NCBI RefSeq assembly: GCF_001493375.1 | Contig: NZ_LN929894.1 | Location: forward strand, 424,513 to 488,512 | Source of the DNA: Streptomyces specialis | Lineage (GTDB): Bacteria > Actinomycetota > Actinomycetes > Streptomycetales > Streptomycetaceae | Length of the DNA stretch: 64,000 bases | Reading direction: 5' to 3' | Shown: piece after piece, positions 41,969 to 51,825 of the stretch | Numbering within the stretch: position 1 is the first letter of the stretch | Layout: each line of letters starts with the position of its first letter | Notes under the pieces: model-generated | Told to the model about the DNA's origin: nothing | Seen by the model: only the letters and a program-made list of their open reading frames with translations | Database searches by the model: none | Translations under genes and position numbers: made by a program

Positions 41969-44900
41969 GCGTCGCCCTCCAGGTCGCCTTCGAGTTCGAG
42001 GTAGGTCCGACGCAGCCGGTCCAGCGTCTCCCGGTCCGGCTCGGCCCACAGGCCCCGGTCGGCGGCCTCCAGCATCCTTTCCGTGATGCCGCGCAGCGCC
42101 CACGGGTTGGACTTCTTCATGAACTCCCGGTTCTCCGGGTCGAAGACGTACTCCGCCGCGAGCTTCTCGTACATCCAGTCGTCCACGACGCCCGCTGTCG
42201 CGTCGTAGCCGAACAAGTAGTCGACGGTGGCGGCCATCTCGAAGGCGCCCTTGTAGCCGTGGCGCCGCATCGCGGCCATCCAGCGGGGGTTGACGACGCG
42301 GGCCCGGAACACCCGGTTGGTCTCCTCGCTCAGCGTCCGGGTCCTCACCTGGTCCGGCACCGCGCTGTCGCCGATGTACGCCTCCGGCGACTCCCCGGTG
42401 AGGTGGCGCACCATCGCGACCATGCCGCCGTGGTACTGGAAGTAGTCGTCGGCGTCCGCGATGTCGTGCTCCCGCGTGTCCACGTTCTTCGCCGCGACCT
42501 GGATGCGGCGGAACGCCGTCTCCATGTCGCCGCGCGCCGGGCGCCCGTCCAGCCCGCGGCCGTACGCGTAGCCGCCCCAGACCGCGTACACCTCGGCCAG
42601 GTCGGCGTCGTCCCGCCAGTTCCGCGCGTCGATCAGCGGCAGCAGGCCCGCGCCGTACGCGCCCGGCTTGGAGCCGAAGATCCGGGACGTGGCCCGCCGC
42701 CGGTCACCGTGCCGGGCGGTGTCCTCGTCGGCGTGCGCCCGCACGAAGTTGGTCCCGGCCGGCTCGTCCAGCTCCGCGACCGCCCGCACCGCGTCGTCGA
42801 TCAGCGCCACCACATGGGGGAACGCGTCACGGAAGAACCCCGAGATACGGACCGTGACATCGATTCTCGGCCGCCCCAACTCCTCGGCCGGCACCACCCC
42901 GAAGCCGGTCACCCGCCGCGACGCGTCGTCCCACACCGGGCGGCAGCCCAGCAGCGCCAGGATCTCCGCGATGTCGTCGCCCTGCGTCCGCATGCAGGAC
43001 GTGCCCCACACCGTCAGCCCCACCGACGCCGGGTAGGTGCCGTGGTCGGCCAGGTGCCGCGCCAGCAGCGAGTCCGCCAGCGCGCTGCCCACGTCCCACG
43101 CCAGCCGCGACGGGATGGCCTTGGGATCGACGGAGTAGAAGTTCCGGCCCGTCGGCAGCACGTTGACCAGGCCGCGCGTGGGCGACCCCGACGGCCCGGC
43201 CGGGACGTAACCGCCCTCCAGTGCGTGCAGCACGTGCGTGATCTCGTCGCTCGTCCGCGCCAGCCGCGGGATCCCCTCGTCCGCCGCGAACTCCAGGACC
43301 CGCACGGCCTCGGGCACATCGGCGCCGACCGCCTCCCGCACGGCGGGCCCCGCCGCCTCCCGCGCCCAGCCGCGCGCCTCCATCGCCTCCACGACCCGGC
43401 GCGCGACGCCCTCCAGCAGATCGACGGCGTCGGACGCGGTCCGGCCCTCGCCCAGCGCCTCCGGCACCGCCAGCCGCGCCCCCGGCTCCGCCAGCAACTC
43501 GGCCTCGACCAGCCCGTGATGCGCGGCCAGCGCCGCCCGCAGCCCGGGCAGCGCCCCGGCCACGCCACCCCAGACCTGGGCCGAACGCAGCACCGCCAGC
43601 GCGAGATTGACGCGCGCCTCGCCCTCCGGGCCGGCGCCCAGGATGTGCAGGCCGTCGCGGATCTGCACATCCTTGATCTCGCAGAGCCAGCCGTCGAGAT
43701 GGAGCACGAACTCGTCGAACTCGTCCTCGTCCGGCTGCTCCTCCACGTGCAGGTCCCGGTGCAGCTCCGCCGCCCGCACCAGCGTCCAGATCTGGGCCCG
43801 CACCGCCGGCGCCTTCGCCGGGTCCAGGTCGCTCACCAGCGCGTACTCGTCGAGCAGTTGCTCCAGCTTCGCGAGATCCCCGTAGGAGTCGGCGCGCGCC
43901 ATCGGCGGGACCAGATGGTCCACCACCGTGGCGTGACCGCGCCGCTTGGCCTGGGTGCCCTCGCCCGGGTCGTTGACGATGAACGGGTACACCAGCGGCA
44001 GTTCGCCGAGCACCGCGTCCGGCGCGCAACTCCGCGACAGCCCCAGCCCCTTGCCGGGCAGCCACTCCATCGTGCCGTGCTTGCCGAGATGCACCACGGC
44101 GTCGGCGCCGAAGGTGTGGTCCAGCCAGCGGTACGCGGCCAGGTAGTGGTGGGACGGCGGCATGTCGGGGTCGTGGTAGATGGCGATCGGGTTCTCGCCG
44201 AAGCCGCGCGGCGGCTGGATCATCAGCACCACGTTCCCGAACCGCAGGCACGCCAGCACGATGTCACCGCCGTCCACGTACAGCGAGCCCGGCGGTTCGC
44301 CCCAGTGCTCCCGCATCGCGTCCCGCAGCTCCGGATCGAGCCGTTCGAACCAGGCCACGTAGTCATCGAGCGGCACCCGCGCCTCGGCGGCGGCGAGTTG
44401 CTCCTCGGTGAGCCACTCCACGTCGTGACCGCCAGCCGCGATGAGCCGGTGGATCAGCTCGTCGCCCTCGCCCGGGTGGTCCCCGATCGTGTACCCGGCC
44501 TCCGCCAGCGCCGTCAGCAGCCGGACCGCCGAGGCGGGGGTGTCCAGGCCGACGGCGTTGCCGACACGGGAGTGCTTCGTCGGGTAGGCGGTGAAGACCA
44601 GCCCGAGGCGCTTGTCGCTGTTCGGCTTGTGCCGCAGCGCCGCGTACCGGACGGCGATCCCCGCGACGCGCCCGGCCCGTTCGGGGTCCGCGACATAGAC
44701 CGGGACACCGTCCGGGCCGTCCTCCTTGAACGAGAACGGCACGGTGATCAGCCGCCCGTCGAACTCCGGGATCGCCACCTGCATCGCCGCGTCCATCGGG
44801 GACAGCGCCGCGTCGGACTCCTCCCACGCGGCGCGCGAACCGGTCAGGCACAGGCCCTGGAGCACGGGCACGTCCAGCTCGGCCAGCGCGCCGACGTCCC

Positions 44901-45582
44901 ACGCCTCGTCGCCCCCGCCGCTCTTGCCGCCCGCCGCCAGCACCGTGGCGACCAGCGCGTCCGCCCGGCCCAGCAGCTCGTACAGCCCGGGGTCGGCGCC
45001 GCGCAGCGAACCGCAGTACACCGGCAGGGCGTTGGCGCCGTGTTCCTCGAGCGCGTCGCACAGCGTGTCCACGAACGCGGTGTTGCCCGCCAGTTCGTGC
45101 GCCCGGTAGAACAGCACGCCCACGGTCGGCCGGTCCGGCTTGTGCGCGCGGGCCCCGTGGGTGCCGAACGCGGGCATGGGCCGGGGCGGCGCGAAGCCGT
45201 GGCCGGTCAGCAGCAGCGTGTCGGACAGGAAACGCGCCAGCTCCGCGAGATTCTCCGGGCCGCCCGCCACCAGATACGCCAGCGCCTCGGCGACCACCCC
45301 GGCGGGCGCCGTGGAGGCCGCCATCAACTCGGCGTCCGGCGTGGACTCGCCGCCCAGCAGCACGGCCGGCAGCCCGGAGCCGAGAACGGCGGCGCCGCCG
45401 TCCTCCCAGGCCCGCAGCCCGCCCAGCAGCCGCGCCACGACGAGGGCCGCACCCGCCAGCAGCGTGGGCAGATCCGAACCGGCGTCCACCCGGGAGGGGT
45501 TGGCGATGCGGTAGTCGGCGCCCGAGGCGCGGGCGGCCAGCAGATCGGTGTCGGCGGTGGACAGCAGCAGCACGGTCGTCAT
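41965..45582 (-). CDS. cobN: Cobaltochelatase large subunit CobN
   Basis: A 1205-residue CobN/BchH-family protein. Diagnostic blocks include [38 protein letters not shown]-type [53 protein letters not shown] and the C-terminal [24 protein letters not shown] (in parts). It inserts cobalt into hydrogenobyrinate diamide in the late-cobalt route. The same operon also carries the early chelatase CbiX. ATG 45582 overlaps the cobQ stop by 4 bp. Confidence 0.97.
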   Translation of the reverse strand: MTTVLLLSTADTDLLAARASGADYRIANPSRVDAGSDLPTLLAGAALVVARLLGGLRAWEDGGAAVLGSGLPAVLLGGESTPDAELMAASTAPAGVVAEALAYLVAGGPENLAELARFLSDTLLLTGHGFAPPRPMPAFGTHGARAHKPDRPTVGVLFYRAHELAGNTAFVDTLCDALEEHGANALPVYCGSLRGADPGLYELLGRADALVATVLAAGGKSGGGDEAWDVGALAELDVPVLQGLCLTGSRAAWEESDAALSPMDAAMQVAIPEFDGRLITVPFSFKEDGPDGVPVYVADPERAGRVAGIAVRYAALRHKPNSDKRLGLVFTAYPTKHSRVGNAVGLDTPASAVRLLTALAEAGYTIGDHPGEGDELIHRLIAAGGHDVEWLTEEQLAAAEARVPLDDYVAWFERLDPELRDAMREHWGEPPGSLYVDGGDIVLACLRFGNVVLMIQPPRGFGENPIAIYHDPDMPPSHHYLAAYRWLDHTFGADAVVHLGKHGTMEWLPGKGLGLSRSCAPDAVLGELPLVYPFIVNDPGEGTQAKRRGHATVVDHLVPPMARADSYGDLAKLEQLLDEYALVSDLDPAKAPAVRAQIWTLVRAAELHRDLHVEEQPDEDEFDEFVLHLDGWLCEIKDVQIRDGLHILGAGPEGEARVNLALAVLRSAQVWGGVAGALPGLRAALAAHHGLVEAELLAEPGARLAVPEALGEGRTASDAVDLLEGVARRVVEAMEARGWAREAAGPAVREAVGADVPEAVRVLEFAADEGIPRLARTSDEITHVLHALEGGYVPAGPSGSPTRGLVNVLPTGRNFYSVDPKAIPSRLAWDVGSALADSLLARHLADHGTYPASVGLTVWGTSCMRTQGDDIAEILALLGCRPVWDDASRRVTGFGVVPAEELGRPRIDVTVRISGFFRDAFPHVVALIDDAVRAVAELDEPAGTNFVRAHADEDTARHGDRRRATSRIFGSKPGAYGAGLLPLIDARNWRDDADLAEVYAVWGGYAYGRGLDGRPARGDMETAFRRIQVAAKNVDTREHDIADADDYFQYHGGMVAMVRHLTGESPEAYIGDSAVPDQVRTRTLSEETNRVFRARVVNPRWMAAMRRHGYKGAFEMAATVDYLFGYDATAGVVDDWMYEKLAAEYVFDPENREFMKKSNPWALRGITERMLEAADRGLWAEPDRETLDRLRRTYLELEGDLEGDA

Positions 45583-47102
45583 GGCGCTCCCGGCGGGATG
45601 AAGGGGAGGCCGTCGGGGACGCCCTCCTCGATGAGCCGCAACAGGGCGGCGGTGTCGGCGTGTTCCTCGATGAGATCGCCCAGCCGGTCGAGCTGCTCCT
45701 CGCGCAGCGCGCCGAAGCTGGTGTCCGGGGCCGGGACGAACGCCCGGCCGGTGTCCGCCGCGATCCGGGTCAGGAACGCCCGGCGGAAGTCGTCGCTCTC
45801 CAGCGAGCCGTGCCAGTGGGTGCCCCACACGGACCCGGCGCGGCAGCCGTCGAGGAACGGCTCGCCGCCCCGGACGTCCGCGACGCCATGGTGGATCTCG
45901 TAGCCCTCCACGGGGTGACCGAGGGCCCGGCCGGACGGCCTGGCCAGGGTCTTGCCGGGCTCGAACCGCACATGGACCGGCAGCAGGCCCAGTCCTTCGA
46001 CCCGGCCCTCCCGGGACTCGACGTCGTCCTCGATGGTCTCGCCGAGGATCTGGAAGCCGCCGCAGATCCCCAGCACCGGCCGCCCCTCGGCGGCGCGCCG
46101 CGCGAGGGCGCCGGCCAGGCCGCGTTCCCTGAGCCAGGCCAGCGCCCGGACGGTGCCCCGGGTGCCGGGGATCACCACGAGGTCCGCGTCGGCGAGTTCC
46201 TCCGGCCGGTCGGTGAACCGGACGGCGACGCCCGGCTCGGCGGCCAGGGCGTCCACGTCGGTGAAGTTCGACATCAGCGGGATGGCGACGACGACGACCC
46301 GCAGCACGTCCCGGCCGTGCGGCGGGGCGGCGCTGGTCTCGCGGACGGTGCCGCGCAGCGACATCCGCAGCCCGTCCTCCTCGTCGATGCCCAGGCCGTT
46401 CCGGTGGGGGAGTACCCCGAGGACCGGCCGCCCGGTCAGCCCGCGCAGCATGTCCAGTCCCGGCGTCAACAGGGTCGGGTCGCCACGGAACTTGTTGACG
46501 ACGTAGCCCGCGATCAGCCGCTGGTCCGCCGCGGACAGCAGGGCGGTGGTGCCGAAGAAGGAGGCGAAGACGCCGCCCCGGTCGATGTCCCCGACGACCA
46601 CGACCGGCAGCCCGGCGGCGCGTGCCAGGCCCATGTTGACGATGTCGCCGCTGCGCAGGTTGATCTCGGCCGGGCTGCCCGCGCCCTCGCAGATCACCGC
46701 GTCATGCGTGGCGCGGAGTCGGTCGAGGCAGTCGGTGACGGTCGGCAGCAGCCGGGTCCGGCGCCCGGTGTGGTAGCCGCGGGCGGTGACCTCGCCGACC
46801 GGCCGGCCCAGCAGGACGACCTGACTGCCGCGGTCGCTGCCGGGTTTGAGCAGCACCGGGTTCATCAGCGCGCTCGGCTCGACACGGGCGGCGGCGGCCT
46901 GCATGGCCTGCGCCCGGCCGATCTCGGCGCCGTCGCGGGTGACGAACGAGTTGAGCGACATGTTCTGCGCCTTGAACGGCGCCACCCGCACGCCCTTCCG
47001 GGCGAGCCACCGGCAGATCCCGGCGGTGACGACGCTCTTCCCCGCGTCGGACGTGGTGCCGGCGACGAGCAGCGCGCCTCCGCGCCGGCCGGTGTCGTTC
47101 AC
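45579..47102 (-). CDS. cobQ: Cobyric acid synthase CobQ/CbiP
   Basis: A 507-residue glutamine-dependent amidase adding four amides to adenosylcobyrinate diamide. LLVAGTTSDAGKSVVTAGICRWL (P-loop), APFKAQNMSLNSFVT, VVVVGDIDRGGVFASFFG and the amidotransferase Cys in VLGICGGFQILGE are present. GTG 47102 overlaps the cobD stop by 4 bp. Standard length. Confidence 0.97.
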   Translation of the reverse strand: MNDTGRRGGALLVAGTTSDAGKSVVTAGICRWLARKGVRVAPFKAQNMSLNSFVTRDGAEIGRAQAMQAAAARVEPSALMNPVLLKPGSDRGSQVVLLGRPVGEVTARGYHTGRRTRLLPTVTDCLDRLRATHDAVICEGAGSPAEINLRSGDIVNMGLARAAGLPVVVVGDIDRGGVFASFFGTTALLSAADQRLIAGYVVNKFRGDPTLLTPGLDMLRGLTGRPVLGVLPHRNGLGIDEEDGLRMSLRGTVRETSAAPPHGRDVLRVVVVAIPLMSNFTDVDALAAEPGVAVRFTDRPEELADADLVVIPGTRGTVRALAWLRERGLAGALARRAAEGRPVLGICGGFQILGETIEDDVESREGRVEGLGLLPVHVRFEPGKTLARPSGRALGHPVEGYEIHHGVADVRGGEPFLDGCRAGSVWGTHWHGSLESDDFRRAFLTRIAADTGRAFVPAPDTSFGALREEQLDRLGDLIEEHADTAALLRLIEEGVPDGLPFIPPGAP

Positions 47103-48034
47103 CTTCGCTCCTCCCGCAGATGGCTCACCGCGCAGCACGCGGCGAGAGTCAGGACCGCGACCCGGCGCGAGAGGCGGACCGCGCGGTCGATGTCCGCGAT
47201 CTCCACCGCCCGCCCGGGGGAGTTGAGCACCGGGCGGTGCTCCACCCGCCCGGCGTAGGAGAGCGTGCCGCCCAGCCGGACGCCCAGCGCTCCCGCGAAC
47301 GCCGCTTCCACCGGGCCCGCGTTGGGGCTCGGGTGGCGGTGCCCGTCGGCCCGCCAGGCCCGCGCGGCGTCCCGCGGCCGGGGCCCGGCCAGGGTCGCCA
47401 GAACGGCGGTGAGCCGGGCACCCGGCCAGCCCGCCAGATCGTCCAGCCGGGCCGAGGCCCAGCCGAACCGCCGGTAGCGGGGCGAACGATGGCCGACCAT
47501 CGCGTCCAGGGTGTTGACCGCGCGGAACGCGGCGAGCCCCGGCACCCCGGCGAGCGCGCCCCACACCAGGGCACCGACCACCGCGTCCGACGTGTTCTCC
47601 GCCACCGACTCCACCACGGCCCGCGCCAGGGCCGGTTCGTCCAGGGCCCGCGGATCGCGCCCGCACAGCCGGGGCAGCAACTCCCGTGCCCGCGCCACGT
47701 CTCCGGCCGCCAGCGCGTCACCGATACCGCGCGCCTCCCGCACCAGGCTCGTGCCACCCAGAACGGCCCACGCGGTGACGGCCGTCACCGCCCCGCGCCC
47801 CGCGCGCCCGCGCGCGAGCCCGGCGAGCGCCGCCGCACCGGCGGCCGTTCCGCCGACGCACAGCGCGGCGTGCAGCACCCCGGCGGCGCGGGGGTCGCGC
47901 CACAGGTGACGTTCGAGGGCGGCGGCGGCGCGGCCGAAGGCGGCCACGGGATGTCCCCGGCGCGGGTCACCGGTCAGGAGATCGCCGAGAAAGCCGAGGG
48001 CCAGGCCGTACGCCGTCGCATGAGAGGCGCGCAT
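47099..48034 (-). CDS. cobD: Adenosylcobinamide-phosphate synthase CobD/CbiB
   Basis: A 311-residue inner-membrane protein coupling aminopropanol (phosphate) to cobyric acid. LALGFLGDLLTGDPRRGHPVAAFG is the conserved N-terminal block. ESVAENTSDAVVGALVWGALAGVPGLAAFRAVNTLDAMVGHRS and DGHRHPSPNAGPVEAAFAGALGVRLGG are diagnostic (in parts). It is the first full gene of the riboswitch-controlled operon. ATG 48034 lacks a good ribosome-binding site and lies 4 bp after the stop of a 29-codon uORF, suggesting coupled translation. Confidence 0.95.
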   Translation of the reverse strand: MRASHATAYGLALGFLGDLLTGDPRRGHPVAAFGRAAAALERHLWRDPRAAGVLHAALCVGGTAAGAAALAGLARGRAGRGAVTAVTAWAVLGGTSLVREARGIGDALAAGDVARARELLPRLCGRDPRALDEPALARAVVESVAENTSDAVVGALVWGALAGVPGLAAFRAVNTLDAMVGHRSPRYRRFGWASARLDDLAGWPGARLTAVLATLAGPRPRDAARAWRADGHRHPSPNAGPVEAAFAGALGVRLGGTLSYAGRVEHRPVLNSPGRAVEIADIDRAVRLSRRVAVLTLAACCAVSHLREERR

Positions 48035-48038
48035 GAGG

Positions 48039-48128
48039 TCAGCCGGCCTCCGTCGCACCCCGGACGGGCACGGCGGCACGGCGAGGCCGCCGCGGGCGCG
48101 GGGAGACCAGGAAGAAGGGGCCAGTCAT
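48039..48128 (-). CDS. 29-codon uORF between cobalamin riboswitch and cobD
   Basis: ATG 48128 with GAGGAC about 9 nt upstream opens a 29-residue, Arg/Pro-rich reading frame (begins MTGPFFLVSPRPRRPRR) that stops 4 bp before the cobD ATG. It follows the riboswitch directly. If real, translation of this peptide would be the step gated by the aptamer and would deliver ribosomes to cobD. Coding status is inferred only from position and spacing. Confidence 0.45.
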   Translation of the reverse strand: MTGPFFLVSPRPRRPRRAAVPVRGATEAG

Positions 48129-48159
48129 GGCGGTGTGTCCTCACTCAGGGTCCGCGCCC

Positions 48160-48325
48160 TGGTTCGACGTGACCGGCGGTGAGAGTCTCCTGGCTTCCGG
48201 ATCGGCGCTATCCCCCGGCCTTCCAGCCCCAGGCGGGACCGTGACGTTCGGGTGGGGGAGCACTCCCCGGTGACAGTGGCGGGACCGCGCCGGATTCACC
48301 CCGGCTTCCTCTCCTGCCGCCGTTT
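48160..48325 (-). promoter_or_regulatory. Cobalamin (AdoCbl) riboswitch
   Basis: Reading the minus strand, the core elements appear in order: GGAAGCCGGGGTGAATCCGG (48291-48310), then GCGGTCCCGCCACTGT (around 48273-48288), then the B12 box AGCCAGGAGACTC at 48183-48195, followed by a 3' stem around 48160-48180. These are hallmark positions of the cobalamin aptamer. It precedes the minus-strand cob operon and should repress it when adenosylcobalamin is plentiful. Confidence 0.95.
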
Positions 48326-48346
48326 GGCATCGATGAGTCCACCATG

Positions 48347-48389
48347 GGCCGGAAGCGGCGTCAACTCCCTGTTGAAGCCGCTTCCGGCC
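48347..48389. terminator. Terminator between pit operon and riboswitch
   Basis: GGCCGGAAGCGGC (48347-48359) pairs perfectly with GCCGCTTCCGGCC (48377-48389), immediately downstream of the small membrane protein gene that follows pit, insulating the riboswitch transcript. Confidence 0.87.
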
Positions 48390-48395
48390 CACGGG

Positions 48396-48587
48396 TCAGG
48401 TCGCGACGATCCAGATGCCGTATCCCACGGCGGCGGCACACGCCGTGAAACAGAGGTAACCGGCCGAGCGCAGCGGCGACTTGGCGCCTCCGGTGCGGAT
48501 GCCGACGGAGAACAGGCCGACCACGGCCACGGTCAGCACCACCGAGACGACAATCACTTGGCCGAGCGTGGCCCAGTCCACCGTCAC
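48396..48587 (-). CDS. Small two-helix membrane protein downstream of pit
   Basis: A 63-residue protein with two hydrophobic segments (QVIVVSVVLTVAVVGLFSVGI and YLCFTACAAAVGYGIWIV) separated by a short basic loop. GTG 48587 overlaps the pit stop by 4 bp, so expression is coupled. A similar small membrane protein follows pit in many Streptomyces. It may be an accessory subunit of the transporter; no biochemical role is known to me. Confidence 0.85.
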   Translation of the reverse strand: MTVDWATLGQVIVVSVVLTVAVVGLFSVGIRTGGAKSPLRSAGYLCFTACAAAVGYGIWIVAT

Positions 48588-49834
48588 AGCGACACCTCCG
48601 GAGCGGCAGCGGGAGCGGCGACGGAAGGAGCGGCGGGAGCGGCGGGAGCGGCGGGCGCCGGGATGACGACCCGCACCGGCCCGGGAACGGCCGCCGCCCC
48701 GGACCCGCCGGGCCCCGAACCGGCAGAGTCCGCCACGTCGTTCACATTCGAGTGGTCCACCGGCCGGCGCCGGGACAGCACCCAGATCCCGGCCGAGGCC
48801 CCGACGAGCAGCGCCGCGACCACGCCCACACCCCAGTCGCCACGCTCCGCCAGCAGCGCGCCCGCCGCGCCGATCAGCCCGGCGGCCGGCAGCGTCAGCC
48901 CCCACGCGACCACCATGCGCGTCGCCGTGGACCAGCGGACCACGGCCCCCTCGCGGCCCAGACCGCAGCCGAGCACCGCGCCGGAACAGACCTGTGTGGT
49001 GGAGAGCGCGAACCCCATGTGCGAGGAGGCGAGGATCGTGGTGGCCGCGCTGGTCTGGGCGGCGAAGCCCTGCGCGGGCTGGATGTCGGTGAGGCCCTTG
49101 CCCATCGTGCGGATGATGCGCCAGCCACCGAGGTACGTGCCCAGCGCGATCGCGGCGCCCGCCGACGCGATCACCCACACCGGCGGGTCGGAACCGGGGG
49201 CCAGCGCGCCGCCGGCGATCAGCGCCAGCGTCATCACGCCCATCGTCTTCTGCGCGTCGTTCGTGCCGTGGGCGAGGGAGACGAGCGCGGCGGAGGCGAT
49301 CTGGCCCGTGCGGTACCCCTTGGCGGCGGCCTTCTCGTCGGCGCCGCGCGTGACGCGGTACGTCAGGCGCGTCGCCAGCAGCGCCGCGCCCCCGGCGACC
49401 AGCGGCGCGGCCACGGCCGGTACGAGGACCTTGGTGACGACGGCGTCCCCGTTGACGGCGCCGGTGCCGACCGAGGCCAGCGTCGCGCCGATCAGGCCGC
49501 CGAACAGCGCGTGCGAGGAACTGGAGGGGAGGCCCGCCAGCCACGTCAGCAGGTTCCATACGATGGCCCCGGCCAGCCCGGCGAAGATCCCCTCGGGCTG
49601 GACGCCCGCCTCCTCGTCGATGATGCCGCCGGAGATCGTCCGCGCGACCTCGACCGACAGGAAGGCGCCGAGCAGGTTCAGCGCCGCCGACATGGCCACG
49701 GCGGCCTTGGGCCGCATGGCGCCGGTCGAGATCGTGGTGGCCATGGCATTGGCCGTGTCGTGGAAGCCATTGGTGAAATCGAAGGCCAGAGCGGTGATGA
49801 GCACGATCGCGATCAACAGCGTGATGTGTTCCAT
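48584..49834 (-). CDS. pit: Pit-family low-affinity inorganic phosphate transporter
   Basis: A 416-residue transporter of the PiT family. The two signature repeats are present: FDFTNGFHDTANAMATTISTGAM at the N-terminus and AHGTNDAQKTMGVMTLALI in the middle. About ten hydrophobic segments precede a Pro/Ala-rich C-terminal tail. It imports metal-phosphate using a cation gradient. ATG 49834 is taken because the family begins with this membrane helix. A PHO box lies 50-80 bp upstream. From memory it corresponds to the PitH2-type transporter of S. coelicolor. Confidence 0.95.
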   Translation of the reverse strand: MEHITLLIAIVLITALAFDFTNGFHDTANAMATTISTGAMRPKAAVAMSAALNLLGAFLSVEVARTISGGIIDEEAGVQPEGIFAGLAGAIVWNLLTWLAGLPSSSSHALFGGLIGATLASVGTGAVNGDAVVTKVLVPAVAAPLVAGGAALLATRLTYRVTRGADEKAAAKGYRTGQIASAALVSLAHGTNDAQKTMGVMTLALIAGGALAPGSDPPVWVIASAGAAIALGTYLGGWRIIRTMGKGLTDIQPAQGFAAQTSAATTILASSHMGFALSTTQVCSGAVLGCGLGREGAVVRWSTATRMVVAWGLTLPAAGLIGAAGALLAERGDWGVGVVAALLVGASAGIWVLSRRRPVDHSNVNDVADSAGSGPGGSGAAAVPGPVRVVIPAPAAPAAPAAPSVAAPAAAPEVSL

Positions 49835-49884
49835 ATACCCGGACAATCGTTCGGCGGGCGGGGTGACAAACGCCGTTAACGTAA

Positions 49885-49914
49885 GGTGAACAGGTGAACG
49901 AAAGATGAACTGGC
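49885..49914 (-). promoter_or_regulatory. PHO box between pit and the aldolase gene
   Basis: On the minus strand GTTCATCTTTC (49914-49904) and GTTCACCTGTT (49903-49893) are consecutive 11-bp repeats matching the Streptomyces PHO unit (GTTCACC plus 4), and another TTCACC follows at 49890-49885. The position fits PhoP activation of pit. The repeats overlap the aldolase ATG at 49905. Confidence 0.85.
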
Positions 49915-50588
49915 GGCATCGGATCGCTCCCCGCCCGAAAGTCCCGTCCGCGTGGCGCGACGCCTGGCGCGAACTCGTCGCCCACGCCCGCCGGACCGTC
50001 ACCGAGGGCCTCGTCGTCGGCACCTCGGGAAACCTGTCGGTCCGCGTGGACGACACCGTCCTCGTCACCCCGTCCGGCGTCCCCTACGACCGCCTGGGCC
50101 CCACCGACCTCCTCGCCGTGGACCTCACCGGCCGCCCCCGCGCCGGCACCCTCGCCCCGACCAGCGAACTGCCCATGCACCTGGCGATCTACCGCGCCAC
50201 GGACGCCACCGCCGTCGTCCACACCCACGCGGTGCACGCGACGGCCGTCTCCACGCTCGTGGACGAACTCCCCGCCGTCCACTACATGACCGCCGCCCTC
50301 GGCGGCCCGGTCCGCGTCGCCCCCTACGCCACGTACGGCAGCGAGGAACTCGCCGCGCACATGCTCACGGCCCTGGAGGACCGCACCGGCTGCCTCCTGC
50401 GCAACCACGGCACGATCGTCCACGGCCACGGCCTGCGCCAGGCGTACGACAACACGGCCCAGTTGGAGTGGATGTCCCGCCTCTGGCTCACCGCCGCCGC
50501 GATCCCCGGCCGCACCCCCACCCTGCTCCCCCCGGAGGAGCTGACGAAGGTGGCGCGCAAGCTCCGCCACTACGGCCAGACCCGCTGA
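49905..50588 (+). CDS. Class II aldolase / adducin-family protein
   Basis: A 227-residue zinc-dependent aldolase of the fuculose-1-phosphate aldolase family. GLVVGTSGNLSVRVDD and VTPSGVPYDRLGPTDL are the substrate-phosphate region, PTSELPMHLAIYRA supplies the catalytic Glu, HTHAVHATAVS gives two zinc His, and LLRNHGTIVHG the third. It may cleave fuculose-, rhamnulose- or methylthioribulose-type phosphates; substrate unknown. ATG 49905 overlaps the PHO box, so either the true start is a little downstream or PhoP also affects this gene. Confidence 0.9.
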   Translation: MNWRHRIAPRPKVPSAWRDAWRELVAHARRTVTEGLVVGTSGNLSVRVDDTVLVTPSGVPYDRLGPTDLLAVDLTGRPRAGTLAPTSELPMHLAIYRATDATAVVHTHAVHATAVSTLVDELPAVHYMTAALGGPVRVAPYATYGSEELAAHMLTALEDRTGCLLRNHGTIVHGHGLRQAYDNTAQLEWMSRLWLTAAAIPGRTPTLLPPEELTKVARKLRHYGQTR

Positions 50589-50635
50589 CCCCGCCCGAAT
50601 GGCGGAGTCCGCCCGGTGCGCCCATGCTGGAGTGC

Positions 50636-51772
50636 ATGCGTCGGCACACGACGGCGGCCATGGCCGCCACCACACTGCTGGGTGCCGGAGCGGCCGTGGC
50701 CACGGTCGCCGCCGGCCGTTGGGCCGCCGGGGCCGCCCTGGGGGCCTCGCAGCCGCCACGGCCCGCCGGATTCGGGCGGGAACGGCTCACCGTGCACGCC
50801 ACCGGCCCCGGCCGCGTCACCCTCACCCGCACCGTCCGGTCCGAACGCCCCGGCGTCTACGGCCTCACCGCCCCGGACCGGCACGCGATCGCCGGCCCGG
50901 TCATCGGCGACGTGTTCGGCGGCCCCGACACCGTCGTCCGCACCCTGGAGAGCGGCGACCTCACCCCCGGCTCCACCGTCGAGCTCACGCCCCGCCTGCA
51001 CACCGGCGACCCGCGCACGGCCCTGGACATCCCGTTCACCGACGTGTCCGTCCCCGGCGACAACGGCCCGCTGCCCGCCTGGTTCGTGCCCGGCCCGCGC
51101 ACCACCTGGGTCGTCGCCCTGCACGGCCTGGGCGCGACCCGCGAACACCCCCTGAACCTGCTCCCGTTCCTCCACGCGCACCACTTCCCGGTCCTGATCC
51201 CCGCCTACCGGGGCGACGCCGGAGCACCCCGCCCCGGCGACCGCGTCCACCACCTCGGCGCCACCGAGTGGCACGACGCCGAGGCCGCCGTCCGCTACGC
51301 CCTCCGGTACGGCGCCGAACGCGTCGTCCTCCACGGCTGGTCCACCGGCGCCACCATGGCCCTGCGCCCCGCCGTCCAGCCCCCGCCCCACCAGCGCGTC
51401 GCGGGCCTCGTCCTCGACTCGCCCGTCCTGGCCCCCGCCGCGACCTTCCGCTCCCTGGCGTCCGAACGCGGCGTGCCCGGCCCGCTCCTGCCGTTCGCCC
51501 TCGGCGCCGCCAACGGCGGCTTCGGCCTCGACACCGGGGACCGGCCCTCCGGCCACCCCCCCGGCCACGGCGGCGCGCCCCTCCCGGTCATGATCTTCCA
51601 CGGCCCCGACGACACCGTCGCGCCCTGGCGGACCTCCCGCGAGATGGCCGCCGCCCACCCCGAGGCCGTCCCCCTCCACACCGTCCCGCACGCCGAGCAC
51701 GCGGCCATGTGGAACGCCGACCCGGCCGCCTACGAGGAGCGCCTGCGCCGTTTCCTCACGCCTCTCATGTGA
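50636..51772 (+). CDS. Alpha/beta hydrolase with N-terminal membrane/signal segment
   Basis: A 378-residue protein. A hydrophobic N-terminus (AAMAATTLLGAGAAVATVAAGRW) is a signal peptide or anchor. A beta-rich linker of about 100 residues follows. The alpha/beta hydrolase domain has VVALHGLGATREHPLNLL, the nucleophile elbow LHGWSTGAT, the Asp in FHGPDDTVAPW and the His in VPHAEHAAMW. It resembles secreted esterases or peptidase-like hydrolases; the substrate is unknown. ATG 50636 is chosen; ATG 50624 is in frame, and the GGAG between them favours neither clearly. Confidence 0.85.
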   Translation: MRRHTTAAMAATTLLGAGAAVATVAAGRWAAGAALGASQPPRPAGFGRERLTVHATGPGRVTLTRTVRSERPGVYGLTAPDRHAIAGPVIGDVFGGPDTVVRTLESGDLTPGSTVELTPRLHTGDPRTALDIPFTDVSVPGDNGPLPAWFVPGPRTTWVVALHGLGATREHPLNLLPFLHAHHFPVLIPAYRGDAGAPRPGDRVHHLGATEWHDAEAAVRYALRYGAERVVLHGWSTGATMALRPAVQPPPHQRVAGLVLDSPVLAPAATFRSLASERGVPGPLLPFALGAANGGFGLDTGDRPSGHPPGHGGAPLPVMIFHGPDDTVAPWRTSREMAAAHPEAVPLHTVPHAEHAAMWNADPAAYEERLRRFLTPLM

Positions 51773-51825
51773 GCCGCCGAGCGGGAGGTTTGGGCTTTCG
51801 CGGCCCCAGCGGTGAAACTGCTCAC

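Noticed and set aside
42259-45903. Very long plus-strand open frame (about 1214 codons) opposite cobN
   Set aside because: It is an antisense shadow of cobN caused by high third-position GC; the translation is Arg/His/Gln-rich with no domain.
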